The notes: a model not told the origin generated them from the letters alone. DNA of 64,000 bases from Onchidella celtica (GCA_963931925.1 OZ007567.1:87097101-87161100), one strand, 5' to 3'; shown: positions 52,601-63,175, numbered from the stretch's first letter. Translations and numbers: made by a program.

Positions 52601-54202
52601 TGCCCTCGGCACCTTCAGCGACGTAGACTGGTCCTTCCTCTTCTCCTGGGCCCTCGTGGTCACCGCTCCTACCATCACCTCAGTATCAGGGTCGTACGGA
52701 TCCTTCGCTCCGTCCACGTTCCCGACTACTAGGTCGCAGATGGTCTCCGGGAGACACAGCGCCGTCACTTTGCCCGTCAGGTAAGGCGTCTTCACGTCGA
52801 TAACGGCTTCCTCCGCCGCTAGCAAGGAGTTATCGATCCTCGCGATAAGTTTCTTCCCACCGGTGAGCTGTCCGTCGTCCACCAGTGCTCGCCGCACCAC
52901 TACACCTTCACAGCCGGTATCTCTTAGGACATCTACCGCTCGATTTCCAATCAAGCCCTTCATCACTGGTAACTTCAGTTTCTCCACGGTCCTTCCGTCA
53001 CTGCATCCTCCGCACGTAACAGGCACCGCTAACTGTAGCTTCCCGTCCTTCATTACCGCTTGAACGTTGATGCTGGTGTCAGCCGTCGTCGCATCTTGTC
53101 TTGACGACTCGTCCGCCGCTATAACTACGGCCGCCGCCGCCTTGTTCGGCTTGCCTCGTCCCATATCCTTCTGGGCTGGACACATCCTCCGAACGTGGCC
53201 TGGCTTTCCACAAAGGTAACATTTCAACTCACCTTTGTCGTTTAACTTTGCACGACACTCCGTCGCCTTGTGTCCCGGCCTCTGGCACCTATGGCAGACC
53301 TGTGGGCTTCTGTCTCCGTTGGGCCTCTGTCGCACTGGCCGGCTCTGCAGTCTGGCGCTCCCGCTGAGTGTCCGGTTCCTCGCTACCAGGTACGCCTCCG
53401 CTGAATCTGCGATGTCCTGTAGCGTCTTTGGTTTCCTCTCCCTCACATGGGTTGCAAGGTCTGGTGGGCAGGCATCCATGAATTGCTCTCTGACGAACAG
53501 ATCTCTCACTCCTTCGTAGGTCTCCTCCGTCTTCGACAGCTTTATCCACCTCTCTAGATAGGTCTTGATCCTGGTCAAAAACATTCCAACATCTTCTCCA
53601 TCTTCAGGCTTACCTTGTCTGAACATGAGTCTGTATCCGTCCTCTGACAGGTTGTACCTCTTCTGCAACGCTTCCTTGACCTTGTCGTAGTCCTTGGCTT
53701 CGTCGATCGGTAGTCTGCAGAAGCACTCCAAAGCTCTCCCGGTCAGCAGGGCAGACAGTGATGTCGTCCAGGTGGATCTGGGCCATTCAGCTGTCTCGGC
53801 AAACCTCTCAAACCGCAGCAACCAGCTATCCAGATCGTCCTTCTTGTCCTGAAATGCAGGTAGCTTGGGTCTCTTGGAACTGGCGTGGTCGTCGGTCTTC
53901 TGCGCTGAGTCGTTGCCTCCACGTTGCTGGCGGATCCTCTCCATCTCCAGCTCGTGGTTCATCTCCTTCTCCCGAGCCTGTCGTTCAGCCTCCTTCTCCC
54001 GAGCCTGTCGTTCAGCCTCCTTCTCCCGAGCCTGTCGTTCAGCCTCCTTCTCCCGAGCCTGTCGTTCAGCCTCCTTCTCCAGTCGTTGAGCCTCCAGCTG
54101 TCTTTCTCTTTCTAGGCCTTCACGGAGGTAATCCCGTCTCTCCTGCCCAGTGAGCTCCATAGCGTCCGCTTCCTGGCTAAGCCTTCCAATAACCTCCGAC
54201 AT
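49655..54202 (-). CDS. Gag-Pol polyprotein of the Gmr1-like element
   Basis: A 1,515-residue single frame. In order: N-terminal charged coiled coil with four 9-residue AERQAREKE repeats (about residues 44-80); capsid of SCAN-like type (about 115-285, e.g. TYEGVRDLFVREQFMDACP); two CCHC zinc knuckles (about 305-345); aspartic protease with DTG (about 430); integrase with HHCC finger and DDE core (about 600-860, WPGIEGDVARYCRSCDICQR, LSDQGTQF, NGLVERFNGT); GPY/F-type module (about 910-960, LVQWKGPYNVV); reverse transcriptase with YVDD (about 1100-1290); RNase H (about 1370-1510, ATDASDRGLGASL). The SCAN domain of vertebrate transcription factors is held to derive from Gmr1-type capsids, and the resemblance is visible here. 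It is part of a fossil-class element and is described only as such. Confidence 0.92.
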   Translation of the reverse strand: MSEVIGRLSQEADAMELTGQERRDYLREGLERERQLEAQRLEKEAERQAREKEAERQAREKEAERQAREKEAERQAREKEMNHELEMERIRQQRGGNDSAQKTDDHASSKRPKLPAFQDKKDDLDSWLLRFERFAETAEWPRSTWTTSLSALLTGRALECFCRLPIDEAKDYDKVKEALQKRYNLSEDGYRLMFRQGKPEDGEDVGMFLTRIKTYLERWIKLSKTEETYEGVRDLFVREQFMDACPPDLATHVRERKPKTLQDIADSAEAYLVARNRTLSGSARLQSRPVRQRPNGDRSPQVCHRCQRPGHKATECRAKLNDKGELKCYLCGKPGHVRRMCPAQKDMGRGKPNKAAAAVVIAADESSRQDATTADTSINVQAVMKDGKLQLAVPVTCGGCSDGRTVEKLKLPVMKGLIGNRAVDVLRDTGCEGVVVRRALVDDGQLTGGKKLIARIDNSLLAAEEAVIDVKTPYLTGKVTALCLPETICDLVVGNVDGAKDPYDPDTEVMVGAVTTRAQEKRKDQSTSLKVPRAERHAGVDREELIRLQEEDEVIRKLEQKKILTNRGNKSVHFEKHGGVLYRIYKDLRQATVIRQVVLPEKLREYVLSVAHDSIVGGHLGVKKTKDRVMSNFYWPGIEGDVARYCRSCDICQRTVNKGATPKVHLQSMPVVDVPFRRVAVDLVGPIDPPSEGGHRYILVYIDYATRYPEATPLKKIDAETVAEALVNIYSRLGVPEEILSDQGTQFMSDVMKETNRLLGIRQSTTTVYHPMCNGLVERFNGTLKKTLRRLCAEQPKQWHRYINPLLFAYREVPQESTKFAPFELLYGRTVRGPMYILRQLWTKDVEEPETKTSYQYVMELRERLEDTWKLATEELSKAQGRQKTYYDRKARERKFRPGDEVLVLLPTNTNKLLVQWKGPYNVVSVVGVNDYRVKMGAKEKTLHANLLKRYIPRTSKAAAVAMEPRPIVTEMCGMDNSRRDITPGHVNAIKDGGGDSAETVLAEDDMLDKSQPVESAGMTIIEDCDLEGDNGGTTEDLADLGSWDQKESYRDVQYGTQLTSEQRQELCDVVKNYQHVFTNLPGCCQLGEHRIDLTTEVPVRQRPYPVPYAMRDSLKEELSTMERLGIIRRSSSAYASPIVVVKKKDGSNRVCIDYRRLNKITVFDPHPTAAPLEVFQSLSRGKLFSRIDLSKGYWQVKVREQDIPKTAFVTMGEHYEFIRMPFGTMNSGATLNRIVKPLIRGMNNVTAYVDDLLIHTETFDEHVKTLKDLLQRMDQAGLTARPSKCLIGTSEVDFVGHLVGEGMIGLLEENVCKVRDAPRPTTKKEVKAFLGLVGYYHEFIPNFSAIASPLSDLLRKGQPNIVQWDETQEKAYTSLKNVIISKPVLCLPDFSKEFVLATDASDRGLGASLMQEHEGKLYPVAYASRKLLPRETKYSVSERECLAIVWAVKKFTLYLYGKEFVLQTDHRSLEFLNSAKFDSPKLLRWSLFLQSYRFRIHYVKGRENVCADFLSRVF

Positions 54203-54290
54203 GTTGTAGATAGCTTGTCGATGATATTCCTACAATAAACTATGTAAATAAATCTAATAATTTTGATCTGGTCCGCTCGAATATGGTCGG

Positions 54291-54308
54291 ATCCCGGACG
54301 AGCCCCCA
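54291..54308 (-). other. Primer binding site, tRNA-Pro type
   Basis: Read on the element strand it is TGGGGGCTCGTCCGGGAT, three bases after the 5' LTR. All 18 bases are complementary to the 3' end of animal tRNA-Pro, the same primer choice as murine leukaemia virus. Confidence 0.85.
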
Positions 54309-54311
54309 ATA

Positions 54312-54913
54312 TGTAACAGCTGAGGTTGTTCTAGCACGTTATAGTAGGGGGGAGTTAGTTGATCTAACTACAACCCTTTAGAAAACGAAACTATTACAGC
54401 TGTAAAATGAATAAACACGAGATCCGACGATAGATTAAATAATACTAAAGTTTAATCACTGTATAGTGAACAATAAATTACTAGGAAGACGCCAGCGAAA
54501 CTAAATATCTACGCCACACAAAAGGAAACTCACTTACTCACCCCACCAACCACTCACACAGGTCTATATATATAAACATTCCTACAGAAAGTTCCCGAAA
54601 TAAACGTTACCTTTGCCCTCGCACAAACTAACCAATCACGCTTCAATACGTCATCAGGTTATATCACTCAAGGCCAAATCTGGCGTAAACATTCGTTTCC
54701 ACAACGTTATCGAATATTCGGGAACATACTAATATTTACTGAACGAGTCAAAACCCCTGACAACAAGCGGGCGAGGAAAAAACTACTCACTAGGAAAGAA
54801 GGTCAGGTCACGGAGTACAGTACGCTCTAGCGGTAGTCAAGAAGAAATGAACACATGCTCACCAGTGTAACAAGAAAACGGGGGAGGGCAAGGGATAGCT
54901 TGCAGATGCTACA
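54312..54913 (-). repeat. 5' LTR of the Gmr1-like element
   Basis: 602 bp, the partner of 48364-48965. On the element strand it directly precedes the primer site and the short leader before the polyprotein. Confidence 0.92.
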
Positions 54914-55715
54914 GAAACCAATATCTTCATACCACCAAAATGCATGAAGTGCCTCATTTTGTCGGGCAGCAACACAAATGTATTTCGAAAAGCCCCAAGC
55001 TAGAGACAAACAGCAGGAGAACTACGCAATACTTTCTAAAAGAATAAAACAAAAAATACAAATTAACAACAACACAACAACTAAGTAAGCTTTCGCTCGC
55101 CTTGGACTTCGGTCAGGTTATAAAGCAGTATTAAAAGTTGTTAACACAGCAACGATAAGCAAAAACAATAAAACCATGGCTGAAAATAACCGTCGAACTT
55201 CTGGGGCCACACCAGAGCTCCTTGGGCCACACCCACAGACTGGCTCGGTCTGACTCTTCGCAACTCTCAGCATACAAAAACATACACAACAATGCTGGTA
55301 TTTGGAATTTGTACAAGAAGAACATTTATGAGTCATACCCAGGTCTGTCTGAAGTAAGTAATCTACTCACATCTTATTATCACATCTTTCCGAAGTGCTC
55401 AGTGCCATCCGTGCAACTGTTGTTCATCTCATGTCTACATTCCTATTTTGACTATATAGTGCTGATTCCAGCGCTTCCTGTTTCAGTCGCAGACACATTC
55501 AATTAATATTTGTTGTATTCTTATAATAAAATTTGTGTTATGCTTACTATGTGTATCACATTCATTACTTCCATTAGGAATCTGACAAATACTTGCATAA
55601 AGACTGCTACTATTGTATGATGTATTAAACTTCTACAACCGCTATTATTACCCCTGTGAATATCATTTTCTCAGCGTCACTGAATCTATTATTACTTATC
55701 ACTTTTTTTTCACAG

Positions 55716-55806
55716 GCTTATCGGCTCGTTTCTCCATCCGTTCACTGGAAAACTTCACCACAATGAACTGCTATATTCCAAAAACTGGCAATGAAATAAA
55801 ATAAAA
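55716..55806 (+). other. Candidate 3' UTR exon of EGF gene 4
   Basis: A strong acceptor (ACTTTTTTTTCACAG) precedes about 85 bases ending in overlapping AATAAA signals (from 55795). Its position fits the missing last exon of EGF gene 4, whose exon 2 ends one base after the stop. The assignment is inferred; no coding is expected here. Confidence 0.4.
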
Positions 55807-55824
55807 TGATGTGCCAACAAATCT

Positions 55825-55852
55825 TGTGTATGTGTGTGTGTGTGTGTGTGTG
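55825..55852. repeat. (TG)n microsatellite
   Basis: A TG run followed by degenerate GT-rich sequence to about 55925. Confidence 0.95.
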
Positions 55853-55929
55853 AACGTTTGTTGTGTGTGTGCGCGCGTTCGTGTTTGTGTATCTGTGTGT
55901 GTTTATGTGTGTATTTGTGAATGTGTGAT

Positions 55930-58900
55930 AACCAGTCTTGTTCGCGTATGCACAAGGTGCTCAAATCGGGAGTGGTGTTAATTAGTTTTTTCTTAAACTT
56001 AGAAGCCATGCCGATTCTCCCGATAGTTGGTGCAGTGTAAAATCAGCTCACCTGATCAGGTACAAGTAGTGTGTTTTATTTGGTATCGACGTGCTCCACA
56101 CACATGTCCTTAGAAGAAACAACGACAACAACAAAAATGTCCTTGTGTTTCATCACTACAGTTACCATCGTTTGTTGTTCATTTGGATTCCATGAAAAGA
56201 CTTACACCTCCAAGTCTGATCTCTTTGAGGTCAGGTATTACCCGTGTGGCAAAAAACGGTAGCTGGAGAGCACACATGAAATTGCAAGCAGCCCATCTGC
56301 CGTCTTAGTTACGTCACGAATACTAAATACGATAAGGTCGAACAGTTCCTTGAGAAAAAGTGGGCTCGCCATGGCATGGTCCTCTCACGATCAGCGCGCT
56401 GAGACAGCGCTTCACACACTCTATTTGCACAGAAAATAAGACACAACATCGATTGGTTTCACTTCCACAGGCAATTACTTATCAGATTCAGTCTAAATCT
56501 ATCGCAGGCACTTCCGATTTTTTTTACCATAATCTTAGGACATGGCATGAACAACTGACGATTCACATTGTTGCAGTTGATAGTCCCCTTTTTGCACGTT
56601 GTGGACCGTTGCTCAAATCTCCTTACTCACAAGAAAAAATGAACTGGAATTATCTTTGATCGTTTGACAAAAACTGTACACTGGCAACGCCATGATTCAA
56701 AATAGGGTCTGGCGAAATACATTTCTATAAAACGTGACAAAGATAAAATTGTTTTCGTATGTGCTAAAGTGGAAGATTGTCAGGGATTAATAAAAAAGGT
56801 AACAAAAAAAATGGACCAAAAGAATTAAAATTTAACCACGATTATGTACAAAATAGTAGCATACTAAAGAGTGTTGGAATGTAGTGCATGGCCATCTTTT
56901 ATTTTACCTGACACGCTGTGCATCTGAGGCACCAATCTGTTCACAGTCCTTTTGGTTAGTTTTTTCCCGTTTTCAGCAAGTATAATAATAATAATAAAAA
57001 ATATAAGATCAGAGAAAACCGCTACCAAATGACAAACTTTAACAAAAGGTGACCTGAGTCACAGGATACTGAAACCAGTCAACTCGCCAAATTCCATCCT
57101 TCGCGCGGTGCACATATCAACGGTGTCAACGAAGCGCACTCAATCCCTTCATTGTAGAACGAATGCGTACACAGTGTCAGGACATATCAAAGATACTATA
57201 TACGATACGATGGGACCGTCCCTCCTTCAAGCCTCCAAAAAAGCTTGCACACAGTTTGTATGCTGATCGAGGAGCGGGGCACATGGCACAGTGCATGAAA
57301 AGAATACTTGGCATGATGGTAAATTAATAAATACTGATTTGTTACAGTGTAACTGCGACAAAAGAAAGAAAAAAAAACGTGGCTAGAGAGTTCCTACATT
57401 AACCGAAGTTATAATTAAGAGCTACTTCAATTAAGGCGTGCAGTTATAGCTGAACAGTGGACAAAATCCAGTATTTTCCCTAACTAACTTTGTTCAATAT
57501 GCCATTTTTTAAGACTTCGGCGCAATTCCCTCAGGGTGGCGGTGCGAAGTCCTTGCGTGCAAAAAGCGACAGGAATGCTTCATCCTGTGTCTTGTGGGAA
57601 ATCTCAGAATCAGTGAGTCTGTGTGTAAAACTTTTCATGCAGAATTTAGTTTCAATATTGAAACTCATAAATGGAGCACTTTTTCTCAGACATTCTAATG
57701 GCCCCCCTGAAGATGCTTTTTTGGATTATCTGGATGTAGATGTTATAGTTTGTGCCCTAGATCACAACGTCAAAATAGACTGAGTAAGGAACTATCTTTT
57801 TAATATATGAACAGCTGGCCATGAATAGTAACCAGACCCGCTTCCATCATACATCTGCATCTCCCATACAGCACCAGTGACACAGTGCCCAAGTACGCAT
57901 ACCTTGACAAGTAACAGCGAAAGATAGAAAAAGCGGAATACATACTGTCGGCATAAAGAGCAAATTTCTGCTAGATGGAAAGCGTTAGTTAATGTATGGT
58001 CTAATCGACTTTTGGGCACACGCTGAATTTACCTTCATTGTGTAGATTAGAAATTTTCGTATTATAATGGAGCAGCTGGAACAATTCCGAATAACTCCTA
58101 TGCAAAGCATGGCCATAAAGCCTACATACATGGAATCTGATCTGTTTTTCGGTAAAGCCGAGCTCTCTCACCGCCTTCAATTTTAGGTTTAAATGCTGGT
58201 TTCACTGCAGATCATCGCTTCATAGTCCTGGACTGCGACAAACTAACCGATTTGCATCTTGACCACAATGGGGTAAAAACAAGAAATGAAAAAGACTCGA
58301 ATTCTGTAAGGCCCATTTTCGGTAGGCAGAAAAAAGTGCTCAAAGCCCTATGAGACCCGGGAACTGATATGTATTTTTTGCCACATCAAAATGAGGTTGG
58401 GCAATTATAATATATTATCAGACAATACAGCAATGGAGCAAAACTACGAAATAACCAAGAAATCCACGATTGATACATTTTACAATTTATTCAAAAATGT
58501 TTTTTTATAACTTGGATGTAAAACAAAAGCGGACTCTTTCGGGGAAGGATGGGGGGCTGAGGAAGTGGTGGAGAAGGGAGAAAAATGGAGTGTAGGAAAG
58601 AAGGACTATGAACATCCTTTTTCGCTGAAACGTTTGTTGGGACTATCTTGATATCAAAACAAAATCATAAAACTTTTTTTTTGTTGCTGTTGTTGTTTGT
58701 TATGTTCTTAACTGTATCCTGTCATGGTCTACCATAATGGGACCAGGGCAGAAGAAGGACGGACAGACAGACAGACAGACAGTAGATATGTAAATAAATA
58801 GATACATAGCTGGTCATTTGGATGATTGCTTGGTTGGTAATTTGGTTAATTAGTAGGTAGATTGGTTGGTTGATTGGTTGGTTGGTTAGTTGGTTGATAT

Positions 58901-60005
58901 GGTTGGTTAATTGGTAGGAGGGTAAGTTGGTTAGAAATTAAACAACGAAAACATAACCTACCCAAGGTGTTTTTAATATGATGTTAAGCAAATGAAAATG
59001 ACAGTGCAATTCACAAAACATTTGTACCCTTTGAGTTTATTTCAGAACGGTTTTGGATCAAAACATTTTGCACATGAACTTGGATGTCGAACATCGGAGG
59101 TAAATCTTGAAAGTTTGGACATCTTTTCAGTGGCTGAGAAAGCGAAACATCATCAACGGCCGCTGAAAAGGTCAGAAGAAGTATAAACGAAAAGTTAGAA
59201 GATTATGCATAATCTGTCAGTGTGTTGACTGAAATGACCAAAGAAAAGATCATTGACCAAAGAACCAACTCTAACTAATAATGAATATTGAGCATTGTGT
59301 AAACAACTATTCCCCCCCCCCCCCCCCCAATGCACACCAAAGATGCTTGTTGGCTGCTTCACTTTTCATTGCACTTTGAGAGTCATAGGAGAATGACAAC
59401 ACATAGTAATCATATCATTTGTCGGTATTCGCCAGGGTCTTGGTTAAAGTGTTGCTGAAAATAGCAATTTTTTCGCCAGTTATCAAACTACTGGTTTCAT
59501 TCAGGCTTTTATTTACGCCACCTTGCTTCGACACCGTACTCTTCTGATGGTACCTGTTCTTGCTATAAGCCAAGCTTTTATTATTCAGTCCCTTTCAATA
59601 TCTTCTTCACACTGCCACGAAAGCTGTTGTCCTGTGTATTTTCAGTTTTGCTTTTATCGATCAACCACTTCTTTTAAACGTTACTGCATCTGACGTAAGT
59701 AGAAAGTCTCCCAGTTCTGATGTAAGTCAGAACAAGAATAGCCACCGGAATGAAGTTTTTGCTTCTCCTGCAATGTTTTGACTTTATACGTCAATATGGA
59801 ACGTCCAGTGCGTTCAAATGGATCGTGATAAGATCAAATCTTAATTACTCAAAGACAAGAAAAGTGGAGCCGCATAAAAAATATGGACCTGCTAACCCAA
59901 TTACGTTAACTTCTTTATTTTCTTGTTGTTTTGCGATGGACGAGGCTTTGCGAAATGCATTTTTTTTTTTTGGACACTAAAACATAATTTTAACTTTGAC
60001 TTGCA
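55930..60005. other. Intergenic region between the + and - EGF genes
   Basis: No gene supported. It contains (GACA)n at about 58761-58782, a GGTT-rich tandem tract at about 58833-58925 and a C-run near 59311-59328. A TTTATT at about 59916 is a possible minus-strand poly(A) signal for the two-EGF gene. Open frames near 56360 and 57490 have no recognised similarity. Confidence 0.45.
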
Positions 60006-63000
60006 TTACGTCATGTAAGCGTCACAGTGATCTCCAGTGAATCCAGCAGCACAGACACAGTGGGCAAGACCATTTGGAGCAACACAAGTTCCTCCGTTAT
60101 GACAGGCATAGACGTCACACGGATTTTTTAGGACTGTAGTGTAAAATAAAAGAACATTATAGTTTATACTGATTGGGTGTTGAGAACTGTTATAACTATA
60201 TTGCAGGTAATTCAGCCACTTTAAAAAGCCACTAAAGAATAGGACCAAACTGAAAATGTCCTTTCAGATAAATATTATTTGTCGTTCTGTGAATCGTGGA
60301 CGTTATAAGCGTACTTACTTATAATTGTTTCACAACGGAGAAGAATTGAGGGTAGTTAAACATTTCTCGATCTCAATTCCTGTTTGTTCCAAATTCACTT
60401 TTTGCACAAGTGAGGAATTGGACGTTAAACCTTCGCGGCTTTTGTATAATAAGGAGTTGGAATAAACATGAACTGTGAAACAGCTTGATAAGTGCCACAA
60501 CCCAATTTAAACAAGCGTCAAAGTAAGCATTTGTTATACCTCTTCTACATATTAAAAGATTTCCAGTTGTTCAGAAAATGGAGATGGAAAAACCAGGAAC
60601 TGTGGTGGCGAATTTTATGTTATGTTAAACATGTTAAAGAATGAACAATTTTCCAATCGTGGAAATAGAAAAACTAGCTATTTGAGTGATTGATTTTTTT
60701 AAAATGAATCAGCGAGGAATTTGCTTTACCTTTCCCCACTCGGTGTGCGAGGGTGTGTGCCAGTTATATTTAGTGATCCCTTTATATCTGTTCTCTCTTT
60801 ACGCAATTGTGAGTGTGCATGGGAAAACCCGGCATAAGTCGGCAGAGCTGATTTTGAGAAAAACGGCTTTGAAGTGAAAATATGGGTCCTACACAAACTT
60901 CCAACTTGACTGTTCTTTAGGAGACCGTGGCATGTTACAGGGTAAACTGTAGACGAGCAGTGAACACTACTCACTATGATCTCTATAAAGGCTTTGTAAT
61001 TAGACTACAGTCTCCGAACAAGATCCAAAAACTTCCGACTTGGCTGTTGCTAGGGGAACGTGGCATGTTACAGGGTAAACTGTAGATGAGCAATGAACAC
61101 TACTCACTATGATCTCTATAACTGCTTAGTTATTAGACTACGGTCTCCTAACATCAATCACTCCAATATTACTTGGTCAATTAGCTATTGCCACTTATAG
61201 GATTAAATGCCGTTTTCTCATAATCTTGTTTTAGGGGGGTCACTGACTTCAATTTATCAGGAATGTCTTGTCTTTTATTATATGTACAGAACTCAAAATG
61301 TCATGTGTTGCCGACTTATGCCGGGTTTTCCCATGCACACTCACAATTGTCTACCCCTAAATTTTTGCCTGTTATCGGGTCCAGTCGCACAGTGTTACGG
61401 CATAGGAAAGTACTTTTGACTCCTTCGTTAAAACTGTAGGGAATCGATGTTGCCAACTGTTAAATGTCCTTAATTTCCTCTTTAACGTCCAGCTGAAAAA
61501 TAGGAACTGCAGTTCATTTCAAAGAGCAGGAAATAACCTGCACAACTGTAATGAGAGCTTAATCAGTGACCTAATTGTCATCTGTTAATTGTCTAAAGTC
61601 ATCACGGAAGCTTCTTCATTTCTGCAACCCCTACCATTTATAGGCAGTTTTGCTTTAACTGTTATTAACTCTTTGAACTATAGCGCCGGTTGTAAAATTA
61701 ACTGCATCCAGAACGCAAAATTCTGTTATTTTAATGTTTCCAACACACTAAAAGATGTTAGGTATTACTTTATAGTATAGTCAGACAACAATACTACTTT
61801 CAGCCTGGTCATATCCTCAGCAAGTATTTTCTGTGTAGTTTTAAGTAACCTCCTTCCTTCTCATGTTGTGAGCAAAAAAGAATAAACATCTGCTGGGCTT
61901 GTAGAAGGATTATAATAGAGCTTTGGTGAAATGAAGGCTTGATGACTATCAGAAGAGATATAAAAAATTATGATTTCACTACAGTAAGTGGAGATCGGGG
62001 AGAGGAGAATAATCTAAAAGTATGAAAATTGTGATGAACTTACTTATGTTTTCACAATGGGTACCAGCATATCCCACATGACATACGCAAGTAGGGATAT
62101 CGGCGGGGGCAGCGCAGGTACCTCCATGCTGACACACCCAGTCATGGCAAGGATTATAAACTGGAAATAGTATACATTTGTTAGTAAGACGACAGATTAT
62201 TAGTATAAAACAGATTAATGGGTCAGTAATATCAAAAGGTCTTAGAGCTTAATTAATTTAGTACCGTTTCCTATTTGGCAAGGTAGTAGCGTCCGTCAAC
62301 AAATGTTTATCACTGAAAATTATCTATCAACATTTTTTCGCAACTCCAGACGCACTATATGCCTATATCAACTTAGATACGGAAATGAAATGAACACAGG
62401 CTGGGAACTTCGGGCAGAAAAGTACGGACAAGTACAATGTTGGATGTGGCTAAAAGACGGGGGAGGGTAGGGGTTGAATACATCAAAACTCGATGTAATT
62501 GGATGAGCAACAAGAAAGCACGTCACATGAAAGCTCTGACAAGCATGACGCGAAAATTCAAGTTTTTCACTTTCGTCTCAGCCATCAGGCACTCGGGAAG
62601 ATCTATACTCACAACCCTCTTCCTCACCTTCTGCCTTCTCTACAATTTTAATGTCAGGTAATCATATAAGATTGCAATCAAACTATAATGTTCCAGCTAA
62701 AGGGTGGGCATGTAAGCACCTAAAACATGGTGACTAGGTGACCAAACATTATGAAACTTTGGCTATTGCCTCAAATTTTGACCATAAATGACATGGACAC
62801 ATCCGTTTGGACAAAATGCAGTCTTATACATTATTTATTTACCACAATCATAATTATTATTTACTGTTTCTCCCTGTCTTTTCCTATTCTGTCACATTTA
62901 TCTTATTTATCCATTATTGTTTTTTTTGTTCTACTCAAGTTCACAATGGGCTGGACTAAAAATCACGGATCATTCAACATTTTTGATATATAAGTTTTCT

Positions 63001-63175
63001 CGATGCCATTATGATGAAGAACTAGCTTACATTTTGTTTCTAAATCAACGTGAACACAAAGACAAGATGAGCTGTCAGATTCGGTTACTATAAACCATGA
63101 TTACTCACTTTGTCCCACAACCATGCAACAGCAAAAAATTGCCAAGACGGCAAAAACAGTAATCAGGCGAGCCAT
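60006..63175 (-). CDS. Secreted peptide with two tandem EGF modules, cluster gene 5
   Basis: Minus-strand exons 63109-63175, 62044-62160 and 60006-60133, all joined in phase 1. Exon 1: MARLITVFAVLAIFCCCMVV, a signal peptide clearly homologous to the + strand genes. Exon 2: EGF module 1, YNPCHDWVCQHGGTC then PTCVCHVGYAGTHCENI, closest to EGF gene 4. Exon 3: EGF module 2, KNPCDVYACHNGGTC then AHCVCAAGFTGDHC, ending AYMT and the stop. The precursor is about 103 residues. EGF exons bounded by phase-1 introns can be added without shifting the frame, which explains the two-module form. Exons 2 and 3 are 1.9 kb apart, so two separate single-module genes remain an alternative. The cysteine pattern of the second module matches the single-EGF copies. 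Confidence 0.7.
60804..61349. mobile_element. MITE-like element with 41-bp perfect inverted ends
   Basis: 60804-60844 and 61309-61349 are exact inverted copies over 41 bases, beginning CAATTGTGAGTGTGCATGGG. Similarity continues more weakly inward (ATTTTGAG). No target duplication was recognised. It sits in the intron between the two EGF exons of gene 5 and contains a tandem duplication but no gene. Confidence 0.7.
60895..61155. repeat. 134-bp tandem duplication inside the MITE-like element
   Basis: Two head-to-tail units starting AAACTTCC(A/G)ACTTG and sharing GTGGCATGTTACAGGGTAAA and GAACACTACTCACTATGATC, about 85-90% alike by eye. Confidence 0.85.
61350..62043. other. Rest of the intron between EGF exons of gene 5
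   Basis: No gene or repeat recognised. Confidence 0.5.
62161..63108. other. Intron 1 of EGF gene 5
   Basis: AT-rich; the plus-strand open frames here are fortuitous. No element recognised. Confidence 0.5.

Larger units (their letters stand above)
48364..54913 (-). mobile_element. Gmr1-like Ty3/gypsy LTR retrotransposon, looks whole
   Basis: A 6,550-bp element on the minus strand. LTRs of 602 bp at 48364-48965 and 54312-54913, TG...CA ends, with about two differences between them, so it is very young. The host duplication GAAAC sits at 48359-48363 and 54914-54918. The primer site next to the 5' LTR is 54291-54308. One uninterrupted polyprotein frame occupies 49655-54202. The pol order (protease, integrase, reverse transcriptase, RNase H) is the Ty1/copia-like order that defines the Gmr1 lineage within Ty3/gypsy. 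No break is apparent. It is inserted in a MITE in the 3' UTR intron of EGF gene 4, antisense to it. Confidence 0.92.
47995..54976. mobile_element. MITE of about 0.43 kb, split by the Gmr1-like element
   Basis: Terminal inverted repeats of about 27 bases with the core GCCCGACAAAATGAGGCAC lie at 47995-48022 and 54949-54976. Removing the LTR element and one target-duplication copy leaves about 427 bp. It therefore predates the LTR insertion. There is no coding sequence, and its own target duplication is unclear. Confidence 0.65.

Noticed and set aside
60296-60420. Possible extra EGF exon between the two of gene 5
   Set aside because: A CEN-like ending followed by a donor is visible on the minus strand, but upstream of it the cysteine framework is missing. 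At most it is a worn remnant.
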